A stretch of 25,930 bases of DNA from a virus, in the IMG/VR virus record IMGVR_UViG_3300020204_000333, positions 1 to 25,930 of that record; one strand, 5' to 3'. Position 1 is the stretch's first letter. Every line of letters begins with the position of its first letter. The notes below the pieces were generated by a model. It had not been told where the DNA came from, made no database searches, and saw only the letters and a list, made by a program, of their open reading frames with translations. The translations under genes and the position numbers were made by a program. Shown here in pieces: positions 6,514 through 14,836 of the stretch.

Positions 6514-8400
6514 ATGGCAGTAGCAACTTCTATTCCCGTCCTAAACCTGAATAAAATTTCAACATCAGTTTATAATACAAAAAAGAAAATATCACTTACT
6601 AATCAAAGTATTTTGAGTAGAAACAATTCTATTCAAGAAAATATTACTGCACAAAAAAAATTAATAAATGAGAATAGCACTTATTATCGAAGACGAGAAG
6701 AATTAGATGAAAAAAATAAACAAGAAGCAGCTCTCGAAGCCCCAGATACTGTCAAAAAAATAAATTATATTAATCATTCAAGTTTGAGTTCTGTCAGTGA
6801 TAAAGGATTTATAGGTAGATTGCTATCTTTTGCTGGATATCTTGCCGCAGGATGGATTTTGACCAGACTTCCTACACTCATAAATTTTGGGGAAGGGTTT
6901 CTGGTTCGTTTACGAACGGCTAAAGATATTATAGGTGCTTTTTTCAGTAGCACACTAGAAGTTTTTCAAAGTTTTGGTAAATTACTTGGTAACGTTACTA
7001 CAAGTATTTTAAGAATAGGTATTACCGATAATCGTCTTTCACCTGGACAATATTCGTGGGAATCAGCAAACTCAATAAATCAAAATTTTGATCAACTATT
7101 AAATGGTCTTTCTAAATTATATGGTTCTTTGACCACAGCATTTTCTTTTATTATTGATCCTTTGGGATTCAAAATTGCGGAGAGAGAGGAAGAAGAATCT
7201 CGACAACAACAAGGACAATCACAGGATGCATATGCAGATGACGGATCTTCTGGGGCTATGCCCACGGGGTCCACGGGACCAATAGATTCTGGACCTGTGC
7301 CTAAAAATGATAGTGAAGCATTTGAAAAAGTAAGAGCAGCAGCACAGAAAGCTGGTTCACCTGCTCCAGATATTACCGCTGCAATTGCCATGAATGAAAC
7401 TGGATATCTAAGAAATCCTAATAGTGTCTATTTTGCAAGTAACAAAACAAATCCATTTGGTCAAACTGGTGTAGGTTCGGCAGGATATGTAATTGGTGCT
7501 GACAAGCAAAAGCACGCAGTTTATAAAACTTTTGATGAAGGTGTTGCTGTTCACGTAAGACTTTGGAAAAAGTATTACGCGGGAACCACTGCTGATGAAA
7601 TATTGAGAAGTTTAGTTGCCGCTGGGTATAATACCGCTACTGCTAGTTGGAGACCTACCACTGCCACAATTTACGAAAGATTTACTAAAAAAAGTAGAAA
7701 TGTTCCAGTTTCTTCTCAAGGAACTGCTGGTCCATCACCTTCAGGGATGGTGGATAGATCTCAACCTAATATTCAACCTAGTAAACCAACAGGAAAACTG
7801 AAATCTATCGGTGGCGGACATAGTTTAGATTCTGGTGGTGCAGCTGATGCGTATATAAAGATGAGGGATGAAGCAAAAAAACAAGGAGTTAATCTGACCC
7901 TTTCTTCATCTTTTCGTAGTTATGAACAACAAAATTATCTTTATCAATTGTATCTTAAGGGACAGGGGAATCTTGCTGCTCCGCCTGGTAGGTCTAATCA
8001 TGAAAAGGGTCTCGCCATTGATGTTGCTAATGGTATTCCTTGGGTTCAAAAGTATGGGTCAAAATTTGGATGGATAAACACAGGTATGGGATTTTCTCAA
8101 AAAGAACCATGGCATTTCGACTTCAAGGGTTCTGTTTCTCCATCTGCTACACAAGAACAAACAACACCTACACCTGCAGCGATTCAAAGACCATCAACCT
8201 CGACGGTAAATGTTGCAACTGAAAGACGGGGAGAAAACTATGTAGTAGTTGATCAAAGAAGTCCAAGAGTAAATACTAGTAGACAAAATAATTATGGTTC
8301 TTCAGGAAGTTCAGGAGGCAATATTCGTGAGGAAGATTTGGCAGTCGCATTTATGAATAACATGAAAAAAAGATTGATGAATGATTTAGCATATGTATAG
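6514..8400 (+). CDS. Tail-associated wall hydrolase: glucosaminidase-like plus VanY (M15) domains
   Basis: The 628-residue protein joins a hydrophobic anchor to two peptidoglycan-acting domains. Residues 1-80 are a polar helix (LNLNKISTSV, KKISLTNQSI). Residues about 98-125 are hydrophobic (LLSFAGYLAAGWILTRLPTLI). Residues about 266-395 resemble the GH73 glucosaminidase type: AIAMNETGY with likely catalytic Glu295, NKTNPFGQTG at 310-319, then AVYKTFDEGVAVHV. Residues about 430-545 match D-Ala-D-Ala carboxypeptidase VanY: SSSFRS with Arg468, SNHEKGLAIDV with zinc ligands His496 and Asp503, and EPWHFDF with His534. The end is KKRLMNDLAYV, shared with the next gene product. It would cut glycan and cross-link peptides at the host wall. 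It starts one base after the previous stop. The VanY call is firm; the glucosaminidase call is moderate. Confidence 0.8.
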   Translation: MAVATSIPVLNLNKISTSVYNTKKKISLTNQSILSRNNSIQENITAQKKLINENSTYYRRREELDEKNKQEAALEAPDTVKKINYINHSSLSSVSDKGFIGRLLSFAGYLAAGWILTRLPTLINFGEGFLVRLRTAKDIIGAFFSSTLEVFQSFGKLLGNVTTSILRIGITDNRLSPGQYSWESANSINQNFDQLLNGLSKLYGSLTTAFSFIIDPLGFKIAEREEEESRQQQGQSQDAYADDGSSGAMPTGSTGPIDSGPVPKNDSEAFEKVRAAAQKAGSPAPDITAAIAMNETGYLRNPNSVYFASNKTNPFGQTGVGSAGYVIGADKQKHAVYKTFDEGVAVHVRLWKKYYAGTTADEILRSLVAAGYNTATASWRPTTATIYERFTKKSRNVPVSSQGTAGPSPSGMVDRSQPNIQPSKPTGKLKSIGGGHSLDSGGAADAYIKMRDEAKKQGVNLTLSSSFRSYEQQNYLYQLYLKGQGNLAAPPGRSNHEKGLAIDVANGIPWVQKYGSKFGWINTGMGFSQKEPWHFDFKGSVSPSATQEQTTPTPAAIQRPSTSTVNVATERRGENYVVVDQRSPRVNTSRQNNYGSSGSSGGNIREEDLAVAFMNNMKKRLMNDLAYV

Positions 8401-8412
8401 CAGTAAAAGAAA

Positions 8413-10269
8413 ATGATAATAACTCAAATCAAACCAACTACACTTAATCTTGAAAAAATCTCAGGTTCCGTAGTTACCTCTAACAAAAAAATTGCGCTTA
8501 CAAATAAATCAATCACTCAACTTAATAAAAAAATTGAAAAAAATAATATACAAAGAAATAATTTATTGAACGAAAAAAAACAAGCAATAAAAAGACAATT
8601 GGAGTTTGATCGATTTAAGGAACAAGAGGCATCATTAGAATCTTCAGAAATAGTAAACATAAAACCAAGAGAATCACAAGAACTATTTCGATCAGGTTCT
8701 GGTGGTGGACTTTTTGGTAAACTACTTGGATTTTTTGGTTACATTGCTGCTGGTTGGGCGATTAGAAATTTACCTACTTGGATAGGTATTGGTAATGAAA
8801 TAATCAGGAGACTTGGTAATCTCAGATCAAATATTGCTATCTTTTTATATAACTTATATAATCCAGAAAAACAACCACCAGGAATTCTCCAGAATTTTAC
8901 AACTATAGTAAAAAGTGCTCTGGGATATGCCATGTCATTTGATTTTGAAAAAAGTTCAGAAGAGGTTCAAAACTCTATAAAAGGGCTAGTACAAAATATC
9001 AATAATATGGGAGATTCAATCAAAGACTCTATGAATCTCATTACAAAACCATTTGATATTGGTGGGGCAATTCCATCACCAGGTACCAATGTTGCTGATG
9101 AAGGTGCTTACACAAGTGGGTATACAAGCACAATGTCTGGGAGGGTCTTAGCAACAGACGCTAAGGCAACATACTATGATCCTGCACTTGGAGGAATTAA
9201 TGCAAGTGGCGCTAAAACGGCACAAGGACTTCCAGCAACTGCAACTGGTGAAGGTTATAGGTCAAACGTCTTTTCTGCTGCGGCATTTCCAGAACTTATT
9301 GCAATTTTGCCAGGTGAATATACTCGTCCTTCAAAAGGATTTCCTGGTGGAAAGACATTATCAAAACCAATCAATTTAATTGTCACTGATAGTAAAACAG
9401 GTAAGTCTGCAGTAATCAGAGTCAATGATGTTGGACCTGGCGTTTCTGGACACGCTAAAAATCATATGCTTGACTTTAGCGTTGCGGCAAAAAATTACTT
9501 TGGTGCTGCTAATATTAGTAGTGGATTAGAAATAAAATTAGCACCACCTGATGCTCAACCAGGACCACTTGATGCTAGTTCATCTAGGATGGTTACTTCG
9601 CCAGGTTCTGGAAGTAATATTGGACCTTCTATTCAACTAAAAGGATTTGCTGTAGAAAATCCAAGAGGACAAAAAGTAAAAGGATATTCTGGACTTACTC
9701 CACACCACAGTTATCAGTCAACAAGTGATGGTAGAGAAGTTAGAGACTTCACGATTTTTAAAGGAGATCAATATATAAATGCACCAGTTCCATCACCAGT
9801 TTCTGGAACAATTACTTGGACAGGATTTCTCACTGGTGGCGGTAACTGGATTGAGATTATGTCTAGTGCTGGAAAAGTAGAACTTGGGCATTTTAATAAA
9901 ATTCTAGTGCAAAAAAATCAACAGGTTTCGGTTGGAACTATTTTAGGATTGCAAGGTAGCACTGGTAGGTCTACTGGTCCTCATGTTCACATACAAGCAC
10001 CATCGAATGTTATTAGAAGTTATGTTGACGGATTAGTAAGTGGAACAATCATCGGGAGCTCCCCACCTTCTAAGATTCCAAATGCAATCGGTCCAGAGAG
10101 AACACCAACCAATATCATTATTCCAGAAACTCCAATAATAGAACAATCAGGAGCATCTTATGGCGATAGTGGACAACAGTCACCATCTATGACTTTACCA
10201 ATTCCTGAACTTACTGTGTTAAATAGATTTATCAAGAACAAATTACTTTTAGATTTGGCTTACAACTAA
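8413..10269 (+). CDS. Tail-associated wall hydrolase: RlpA-like plus M23 peptidase domains
   Basis: The 618-residue protein is a paralogue of the preceding one at both ends. Its N-terminus (LNLEKISGSV, KKIALTNKSI, KEQEASLES) and hydrophobic segment at about 104-125 (LLGFFGYIAAGWAIRNLPTWI) align with it, and it ends IKNKLLLDLAYN. The middle differs. Residues about 245-373 look like an RlpA double-psi barrel (ATYYDP, GINASG, RVNDVGPG with Asp339, MLDFSVAAKNYFG), a fold of septal lytic transglycosylases. Residues about 415-535 are an M23/LytM endopeptidase: TPHHSY at 429-434 followed by RDF (possible ligands His432, Asp445), GHF with His493, and STGPHVHIQ with His524 and His526. It likely cleaves cyanobacterial peptidoglycan during entry. 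The RlpA glutamate region is divergent, so transglycosylase activity is uncertain; M23 is firm. Confidence 0.82.
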   Translation: MIITQIKPTTLNLEKISGSVVTSNKKIALTNKSITQLNKKIEKNNIQRNNLLNEKKQAIKRQLEFDRFKEQEASLESSEIVNIKPRESQELFRSGSGGGLFGKLLGFFGYIAAGWAIRNLPTWIGIGNEIIRRLGNLRSNIAIFLYNLYNPEKQPPGILQNFTTIVKSALGYAMSFDFEKSSEEVQNSIKGLVQNINNMGDSIKDSMNLITKPFDIGGAIPSPGTNVADEGAYTSGYTSTMSGRVLATDAKATYYDPALGGINASGAKTAQGLPATATGEGYRSNVFSAAAFPELIAILPGEYTRPSKGFPGGKTLSKPINLIVTDSKTGKSAVIRVNDVGPGVSGHAKNHMLDFSVAAKNYFGAANISSGLEIKLAPPDAQPGPLDASSSRMVTSPGSGSNIGPSIQLKGFAVENPRGQKVKGYSGLTPHHSYQSTSDGREVRDFTIFKGDQYINAPVPSPVSGTITWTGFLTGGGNWIEIMSSAGKVELGHFNKILVQKNQQVSVGTILGLQGSTGRSTGPHVHIQAPSNVIRSYVDGLVSGTIIGSSPPSKIPNAIGPERTPTNIIIPETPIIEQSGASYGDSGQQSPSMTLPIPELTVLNRFIKNKLLLDLAYN

Positions 10270-11597
10270 TGTCAATTAATTCTTCTGTATTTGAAACATT
10301 AATACTAGAATCTAATAATCAGAAAAGAACTGTAGACATAGTTGAAGGTGCGGTCAGCATTGATTACTATGAAGATATTTTTTCACCAACTATTACTGCA
10401 AAAATTAAGGTAATAAACAGTAGCTCATCAATTGCTCCTGAAGGTGCTCCAGCACAAGAGAAACAATCAATTTATAACGGTTTGCCATTGAGAGGTGGTG
10501 AGAGAGTTGTGATGAAAATATCAGGAAATTCAGCAACTAATCCAGGATTAGATTTTTCTAAAAAACCTGCTGATTTTTTTATTGTTTCTAGTATTACTGA
10601 CATCGTATCACAAACAGAGTCAGAAAGTTTTACACTACATTTAATTTCTAGGGAAGCAATTACAAATGAGACTTCAAGAGTTTCCAGAAAGTTTTCAAGT
10701 TCTTCAACAATTGACAACTCCATAAAGGCAATACTAGAAGAGTATTTGAAAACTAAAAAGATAGGAACGATTGATAAGACCTCTAATTCTTATGGATTTA
10801 TTGGTAATCTAAAAAAACCTTTCACTACTTTGATTTGGTTAGCGTCAAAGGCAGTTCCCGCTGAAAGTGGAGCAAATGCAGGATTTTTCTTTTATCAGAC
10901 AAAGGACGGATTTCAATTTAGATCAATTGACTCTCTTATCAATCAAGAAAAGAAAGCGACATACACTAATAATCAGGGTGTAGAGTCATATGATTCTGAT
11001 AATAAAGCAGTAAATAATGATTTTTCAATCTTGAACTACACAACAACCAAGAATGAAAATTTGATTGAAAAATTAAGACTAGGTGCATTTTCAAGTCAAA
11101 GAATGTTTTTTGATCCAAATAAATTTACCTTTACAGGTGAACAACAGGGTTCATTTGGTCAGACACAGTATAAGAAAAAAACAAAAACACTAGGTAGAAA
11201 ACTTGATTTACCAAAAATATCTCCAGGTTCAGATAAGACTTTAGGAGATATTCCATCAAGAATTTTTACACAGATTTTAGATGTTGGAACATTAGAGCCT
11301 AAACCATCTAAAGAGACGAATTCTAATCCAATGGAATATCAAGCTCAGTCTCTAATGAGATATAATACTTTGTTTACTCAAGTATTAGATGTTACTATTC
11401 CATCGAATACAAATTTAAGAGCTGGAGATGTGATTGAGTGTATTTTTCCCAAAAACACACAGGCATCAACCAAGGAATCTGACCCAGAGATAAGCGGTCT
11501 ATATATCATAAAAGAACTATGTCACCATTTTGATAGTGATAATTCATATACATCGCTCAAATTAATTAGAGATACTTTTGGACAAAAAAGCAAATGA
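10269..11597 (+). CDS. gp27-like baseplate hub protein
   Basis: The 442-residue protein has the make-up of a T4 gp27 / VgrG-N-type hub subunit, the trimeric ring that links gp5 to the tail tube. The N-terminus (VFETLILESNNQKRTVDIVEG, then SIDYYEDIFSPTITAKIKV) is a typical beta-barrel start of hub proteins. A second barrel follows (FIVSSITDIVSQTESESFTL, REAITNETSRVSRKF), with a helical insert about 150-200. The C-terminal part (NTLFTQVLDVTIPSNTNLRAG, YIIKELCHHFDSDNSYTSL) matches the closing barrel. T4 gp27 is 391 residues. Its start overlaps the previous stop by one base, and its end overlaps the next gene by four bases (ATGA), the gene 5 partner expected for gp27. No enzyme motif is seen. Confidence 0.72.
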   Translation: MSINSSVFETLILESNNQKRTVDIVEGAVSIDYYEDIFSPTITAKIKVINSSSSIAPEGAPAQEKQSIYNGLPLRGGERVVMKISGNSATNPGLDFSKKPADFFIVSSITDIVSQTESESFTLHLISREAITNETSRVSRKFSSSSTIDNSIKAILEEYLKTKKIGTIDKTSNSYGFIGNLKKPFTTLIWLASKAVPAESGANAGFFFYQTKDGFQFRSIDSLINQEKKATYTNNQGVESYDSDNKAVNNDFSILNYTTTKNENLIEKLRLGAFSSQRMFFDPNKFTFTGEQQGSFGQTQYKKKTKTLGRKLDLPKISPGSDKTLGDIPSRIFTQILDVGTLEPKPSKETNSNPMEYQAQSLMRYNTLFTQVLDVTIPSNTNLRAGDVIECIFPKNTQASTKESDPEISGLYIIKELCHHFDSDNSYTSLKLIRDTFGQKSK

Positions 11598-14011
11598 TAG
11601 ATGAATCTTTACTTAAGAGTAATTTTATAGGAAGAGATGGATTTCGTTGGTGGATTGGACAAGTAGCACCTGGAGAGGCACAAGGAGAACAATCAAATGG
11701 TGGTGGTTGGGGAAATAGAATTAAGGTTAGAATTTTAGGTTATCACCCTTATTCCGAAACAGAATTATCAAACGATGATTTGCCCTGGGCACAAATTTTA
11801 TTGTCTACATCAACTGGTAGTGGTGCTGGAGGTTGTGCCACCAGTCATAAACTAAAACCATCTGATGTTGTTTTTGGTTTCTTTCTAGATGGTGATAATG
11901 CTCAGATTCCCGCAATTATTGCGTGCTTTGGAAAAACATCTGATATTGAGAAGGGTTCAGAATCTTATGAGTCACCATTCACTCCTTTTACTGGGTATAC
12001 TGATAGGGTCAAAAAACCTAGTGGACCGCTAAAGGGTGATCAAAGTAATGAAGGAAACTCTAATTCACAAAAATCACCACGAGATGTTTCACCAGCAATT
12101 GTTAATAAACTAAATCAGGAAAATCCAGATGATTTAGAGGTTCCTTACTATACAGGTGTTGGAAAAACAATTGTACTTGCAAATTCTTGTGGTGACACGG
12201 CACTAGCAGGAATGACTGCAGAAATTGATAATCTTCTTCAAAAAGTTCGTGATGGATTAGATGCAATCAGTAATCTAGATTTAGAAATTAATAGTTCTGT
12301 CGATAAAATTACTGGCATAATGAACATTTATACTGGTCAAATGATGAGAGAATTATATACTCAACTCATTCCAGCTCTCAATGACGGGTTGAAATTACTT
12401 TATGAAACTGTTTATAACGCAGTTTTAGCTGCTACAGGGAGTACAACAATCGCTCATTTAGCTGGAGTCGCTGCTCAAACTGCAATGCTTATTCCTGTTA
12501 AACTTTTAGAAGATGGATTACAAACTGTGGGTGCTTTAGTTGTTGATCTTGCATCTGGTTCAATTAAGGAACTCCTTTCTGGCATGTTGAATAATGTTGA
12601 TAATTTAGTGCCTTGTGCAGCAGAGCAATTCTCTGGGGCATTATTGAATAATACACTAGATAATTTTCTTGGAGCTATGGGTCCTCTTTTGGATGGAGTT
12701 TCAAAACTCTTAAGTTTGGTTGGATTTAATCCAGAGTCATCAATGCGTTCTACAATTGAATCTTTCCAAGCAATAGGGGGATTATTTATGGGAGGTCAGT
12801 CACAAGGTAAGTGTTCTGGAATTGTAAAAGAATGGGTAATTGGTACAGGACCCAAAGATCCTGGTTGTGAAGAATCTGCCTACCAATCAATCCTTAATAA
12901 TATGAATAATGCAGCTGCAATTGGAAAAGGAGTATTAGAGGCAGTTGGAAATGTTCAGAATCTTTTGACAGATGTAGGAAACATTGTAGATGATGTGCAA
13001 CAAGCTTTCCAACAAAAATATGGAACTTTTGATATCTTTAGTGGTGAACCTAAAGATCCAAGTTCCCCTTGCTATACTGGACCTCCAATTTCAAAATCTC
13101 CACCACAAGTACGCATTTTTGGTGGCGGTGGAACTGGCGCAACAGCTATTGCTCTTTTAGGTGATATTGTACCTACAAGATCAACAGACATAGTAGATAT
13201 TACAAATGTTAAGACTGCTAGTGTATTGGGTGTGGAGATTACAAATGGTGGTTTTGGATATGTAACACCACCATTTGTTGAATTTTATGACGAGTCAAAA
13301 CAAGGATATGGCGCCGTGGGTAGAACATTTATTGATACAATTCCAAATTCACCAACTTTTAGTCAAGTTACAGGAGTGGAGATGGTTTCAGTGGGAGAGA
13401 ATTATCCAGTCGGATATGCTCAGTTAGATTATAATATTAATTCAAACATTGCCGTAATTGCGGTTCAAATTATTAATCAGGGCAAAGGGTATTCTCAAAA
13501 AGATACTGCTTCGGATAATCTTGGTAATAATTATAAACTTTCTGTTAAGGATGGAAAAATTATTTTTGCACAAGTTTCAGATACTAAAAGAATTGATGAG
13601 TTACCAATAATTACTGTAACGACAAAAACAGGGAGAGGCGCAGTATTAAAACCAATTCTTGGAAGAGTTAGATTTAATCCTCCAGAGGAAATTGTAAGAG
13701 TTATTGATTGCCCAACACCTTCACTAACATCTGAAGTGGTAAAAACATCTTCCACTGCTATTGATACCGTAACACCTGTTGCATTATCCACTCCTACCCC
13801 CACTCCCACTCCCACTCCCACTCCCACACCCACACCCACCCCCACTCCTACCCCCACACCCACTCCTACCCCCACACCCACACCCACTCCTACCCCCACT
13901 CCCACACCTACGCCTACACCTACCCCCACACCCTCTCCTACCCCCTCACCTTCACCCTCACCATCTCCATCTCCAGGTGGTGGCGGCGGCGGAGGCGGTT
14001 ACGGTTACTAA
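11594..14011 (+). CDS. 5: gp5-type baseplate hub protein without lysozyme domain
   Basis: The first ~115 residues match the OB-fold domain of T4 gp5: FIGRDGFRWWIGQVAP, NRIKVRILGYHPYSE, DLPWAQILLSTSTGSGAGG and VVFGFFLDGDNAQIPAII. The T4-type lysozyme domain is absent. Residues about 190-490 are instead a long Ala/Leu-rich helical region with several Cys. Residues about 505-710 are beta-rich with three copies of a G-x-GY motif (ITNGGFGYVTPP near 548-559). Residues 733-794 are an uninterrupted Thr-Pro then Ser-Pro tract, and the end is eight Gly plus YGY. The T4 gp5 C-terminal beta-helix is also absent and seems to be supplied by the next gene. In T4, gp5 forms the puncturing device under gp27. 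At 805 residues it is much longer than T4 gp5 (575). Confidence 0.78.
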   Translation: MIDESLLKSNFIGRDGFRWWIGQVAPGEAQGEQSNGGGWGNRIKVRILGYHPYSETELSNDDLPWAQILLSTSTGSGAGGCATSHKLKPSDVVFGFFLDGDNAQIPAIIACFGKTSDIEKGSESYESPFTPFTGYTDRVKKPSGPLKGDQSNEGNSNSQKSPRDVSPAIVNKLNQENPDDLEVPYYTGVGKTIVLANSCGDTALAGMTAEIDNLLQKVRDGLDAISNLDLEINSSVDKITGIMNIYTGQMMRELYTQLIPALNDGLKLLYETVYNAVLAATGSTTIAHLAGVAAQTAMLIPVKLLEDGLQTVGALVVDLASGSIKELLSGMLNNVDNLVPCAAEQFSGALLNNTLDNFLGAMGPLLDGVSKLLSLVGFNPESSMRSTIESFQAIGGLFMGGQSQGKCSGIVKEWVIGTGPKDPGCEESAYQSILNNMNNAAAIGKGVLEAVGNVQNLLTDVGNIVDDVQQAFQQKYGTFDIFSGEPKDPSSPCYTGPPISKSPPQVRIFGGGGTGATAIALLGDIVPTRSTDIVDITNVKTASVLGVEITNGGFGYVTPPFVEFYDESKQGYGAVGRTFIDTIPNSPTFSQVTGVEMVSVGENYPVGYAQLDYNINSNIAVIAVQIINQGKGYSQKDTASDNLGNNYKLSVKDGKIIFAQVSDTKRIDELPIITVTTKTGRGAVLKPILGRVRFNPPEEIVRVIDCPTPSLTSEVVKTSSTAIDTVTPVALSTPTPTPTPTPTPTPTPTPTPTPTPTPTPTPTPTPTPTPTPTPTPTPTPSPTPSPSPSPSPSPGGGGGGGGYGY
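13790..13975 (+). repeat. CCCACT-type microsatellite coding a Thr-Pro / Ser-Pro tract
   Basis: About 31 Thr-Pro or Ser-Pro dipeptides are coded by six-base units such as CCCACT, CCCACA and CCTACC. The plus strand is almost G-free. The minus (template) strand has many GGG runs separated by three-base loops, for example GGGAGTGGGAGTGGGAGTGGG, which fits the G-quadruplex consensus. Loss or gain of whole units keeps the reading frame. Confidence 0.9.
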
Positions 14012-14018
14012 CTAAATA
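14012..14018 (+). promoter_or_regulatory. Late promoter box CTAAATA before the spike gene
   Basis: CTAAATA begins right after the gp5 stop in a 41-base gap. A start near 14025 gives a leader of about 28 bases, with an AT-rich sequence and no clear Shine-Dalgarno (only GAAAGAA at 14027-14033) before the ATG at 14053. Confidence 0.55.
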
Positions 14019-14052
14019 GAAAATAGAAAGAATTTATTTTTGATTTATATTC

Positions 14053-14826
14053 ATGTCAAGATCAAATCAAAACTGGGAAGCTAGAGATATTTGGGCAATG
14101 CCTACTTTTAGGATTGATACTTCCACGCCACAAATGGGGGCAAATGGGTCTTTGGCATATGCGATGTATAGTTTCAATTCTAGTAATGATGTAAATCTTA
14201 CTGGTCTTACCGAAGGGGGGTCATACAGAATTTACAACGATAGATTTATCGAAATTGTAGCAGGAAATAAAACATCTGAAAAAGGTGTTGACATTGTTAT
14301 TACTTCGATGGCTGGAGATGTTACAATTACTGCACTACGTAATGGATCTATTAGAATCAAAGGAAAAAATATAACAATTGAAGCTGATGAGGATGTAGAT
14401 ATAAAAGCAGGAAGAAATATCAGCATGAAAGGTGGTGCTGGAAGAATATTGTTAGACTCTAATATTGTTGATGCTAAGGGATTGTCTGGAAATGTTATAT
14501 CAAAAGTGGAGGGTGGAACTTTTGGTACGAAAGTATTTGATGGAACTTATGTTGCTAAAGATGTTCTTGAAAAAGCAATGGCTGCGTTACCAAATATTCC
14601 AGTAACTGGTAATAACGTTGATGCGACTACAACAAGTAAACCTTGTATTCCATCTTCTGGAATTTCGACTACTGGAATTTCGACTAGTCGTTCCACTGCT
14701 AGTGCCACTGCTAGTACCACTGCTAGTACCACTGCAGGTCTTGATGCTGAATTGAGTCGTCCAATTACAAATGAGGAACGAGCTCAAGTAAGGAGTAATA
14801 CTGTTCCTGGTGTCACTATCCTATAG
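14053..14826 (+). CDS. Beta-helical spike protein, gp5 C-terminal-like
   Basis: The 257-residue protein probably forms the membrane-piercing spike. After an N-terminal beta region (WAMPTFRIDTSTPQMGANGS), residues about 75-150 form a run of short alternating strands: GVDIVITSMAGDVTITALRN, GSIRIKGKNITIEADEDVDI, KAGRNISMKGGAGRILLDSN. This is the pattern of the triple-stranded beta-helix of T4 gp5C and VgrG spikes, with Gly at turns and alternating Ile/Val. A 12-base repeat codes a Ser/Thr/Ala-rich stretch near 212-226, and the end (ITNEERAQVRSNTVPGVTIL) is polar. It lies directly after a gp5 that lacks this part, suggesting that gp5 is split across two genes here. No conserved His pair for an iron-bound tip was seen. 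A small structural protein of another kind remains possible. Confidence 0.68.
   Translation: MSRSNQNWEARDIWAMPTFRIDTSTPQMGANGSLAYAMYSFNSSNDVNLTGLTEGGSYRIYNDRFIEIVAGNKTSEKGVDIVITSMAGDVTITALRNGSIRIKGKNITIEADEDVDIKAGRNISMKGGAGRILLDSNIVDAKGLSGNVISKVEGGTFGTKVFDGTYVAKDVLEKAMAALPNIPVTGNNVDATTTSKPCIPSSGISTTGISTSRSTASATASTTASTTAGLDAELSRPITNEERAQVRSNTVPGVTIL
14693..14736 (+). repeat. 12-base tandem repeat in the spike gene
   Basis: CCACTGCTAGT[A/G] occurs 3.7 times in tandem and codes a Thr-Ala-Ser repeat. It is in frame and probably marks a flexible linker subject to slippage. Confidence 0.85.
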
Positions 14827-14836
14827 GTAAAATCAC

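Noticed and set aside
13531-13929. Minus-strand open frame coding a Gly-Val repeat
   Set aside because: It is the antisense of the Thr-Pro tract in gp5 and has no promoter or ribosome site.
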